Of a stretch of DNA of 64,000 nt, positions 63,651-64,000 are shown piece after piece; positions within the stretch are counted from its first letter, which is position 1; each line of letters begins with the position of its first letter. The stretch comes from Methylibium sp. (GTDB taxonomy: Bacteria; Pseudomonadota; Gammaproteobacteria; Burkholderiales; Burkholderiaceae_C), in assembly GCA_013824165.1 (NCBI GenBank), contig PNNH01000079.1:1-64000 (forward strand), given 5' to 3'. The notes beneath the pieces are model-generated. The model saw only the letters and a program-made list of their open reading frames with translations, was not told where the DNA came from and did no database searches. The translations under genes were made by a program, and so were the position numbers.

Positions 63651-63743
63651 CGCGCACGGTGTCCGGAAGGACGCCGCGGCAGGCGAAGGCCAAGCCGCGA
63701 TATACGCGGCTTGGCTGAGTGCGCGCACAGGGTCCGGAAGGAC
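63651..63743. repeat. Two 22-base direct repeats around a perfect hairpin
   Basis: CGCGCAC...GTCCGGAAGGAC occurs at 63651-63672 and 63722-63743 (20 of 22 identical, 71 bases apart). Each can form a small stem with a GGAA loop (GTCC/GGAC), and the flanking pairs differ but still pair. Between them lies a perfect 11-bp hairpin (GCCAAGCCGCG / CGCGGCTTGGC, 63689-63715, loop ATATA). No T-run follows. It lies between the convergent TPP-enzyme and PEP-CTERM genes. Confidence 0.7.
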
Positions 63744-63796
63744 CCAGGGGCTGAGCCGCGCTCACGCCGGCTAGCCGGCCCGCGCGCGTCGGCTGA

Positions 63797-64000
63797 TCAG
63801 CGGCGGCGGCGGCGTGCGGCCAGCAGCAGGCCGCCCAGGGCGCCAAGCGCCAGGACCAGGCTGCCGGGCTCGGGCACTGTGCCCGTGCCGACGATCACGT
63901 CGATCTCGCTGCGCGCCAACAGTCCACCATTGGCATTGAACGCCTCCAGGTAGATCGAGTAGTTGCCATTCAGGTTCGGATCGAACAGGTGGCTGGCATC
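63797..64000 (-). CDS. PEP-CTERM protein, C-terminal 67 residues (5' end outside window)
   Basis: Frame is open to the window edge. The visible part ends ...SEIDVIVGTG then VPEPGSLVLALGALGGLLL and AARRRRR, the exosortase sorting signal (PEP, hydrophobic helix, Arg tail). The preceding YSIYLEAFNANGGLLARS is beta-like. Second PEP-CTERM protein in the window, so the strain surely has an exosortase elsewhere. Confidence 0.92.
   Translation of the reverse strand, partial: DASHLFDPNLNGNYSIYLEAFNANGGLLARSEIDVIVGTGTVPEPGSLVLALGALGGLLLAARRRRR

Noticed and set aside
61875-63728. 617-codon - strand frame opposite the TPP enzyme
   Set aside because: Antisense shadow; the + strand protein has complete TPP-enzyme motifs.

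Overview
The window is about 64 kb of high-GC DNA with dense, mostly short-spaced genes. Gene content (ftsZ followed by lpxC, dusB-fis-purH, GbsR-cydAB, PEP-CTERM proteins, a phasin) points to a betaproteobacterium of the order Burkholderiales, probably the Roseateles/Rubrivivax/Leptothrix side of it. This placement is inferred from protein content only. No rRNA, tRNA or CRISPR array was seen. Most of the window is ordinary chromosome. Two stretches look accessory: a small low-GC cassette at 18.34-18.77 kb and a run of small lipoproteins and secreted proteins at 49.6-58.2 kb.

Layout. 0-4 kb: end of ftsZ, an unpaired sensor histidine kinase, lpxC and a small membrane protein. 4-12.9 kb: an MdlAB-like heterodimeric ABC exporter, a helical protein, a chemoreceptor, a periplasmic rhodanese, a sodium:solute symporter and a LysE exporter. 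13-16.1 kb: a GbsR-family regulator with a perfect 26-bp palindrome in front of it, followed by a cyanide-insensitive-type cytochrome bd oxidase (cydAB). 16.1-18.3 kb: ruvC behind two phospholipid genes. 18.8-22.4 kb: a three-gene operon matching laoABC (long-chain alcohol and aldehyde oxidation). 22.6-28.6 kb: YciI, GNAT, purH, fis, dusB, a YqaA-like membrane protein and an M32 carboxypeptidase. 28.7-33.6 kb: a PEP-CTERM protein, a patatin-like lipase, a phasin and a two-domain fatty acyl reductase. 34-36.2 kb: a Fur-box-preceded feoAB. 36.2-44.6 kb: an alcohol dehydrogenase/LysR pair, an acyltransferase, DUF3297, a Ca2+/Na+ antiporter, a P-type ATPase and a universal stress protein. 44.6-48.4 kb: a TRAP transporter with fused QM membrane subunit and a TatT lipoprotein. 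48.7-58.2 kb: ExoD, DUF3820, then an accessory run of small exported proteins with an IS1182-type transposase relic and a GAGT tandem repeat. 58.3-63.6 kb: an AraC regulator divergent from an FAD dehydrogenase, a BASS transporter and a TPP-dependent enzyme, probably an uncharacterised uptake-and-catabolism unit. The window closes with the C-terminus of a second PEP-CTERM protein.

How the genes may work together. The fatty acyl reductase (31.6 kb), phasin (30.7 kb), patatin lipase (29.5 kb) and laoABC-like operon (18.8-22.4 kb) suggest that this strain makes, stores and re-oxidises long-chain alcohols or other neutral lipids. The cytochrome bd, a possible FNR-type site near the stress protein and Fur-controlled ferrous iron uptake suggest adaptation to low oxygen. 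These links are inference. Starts were chosen by ribosome-binding-site position, overlap with the upstream gene and family length, so several CDS begin downstream of the longest open frame.
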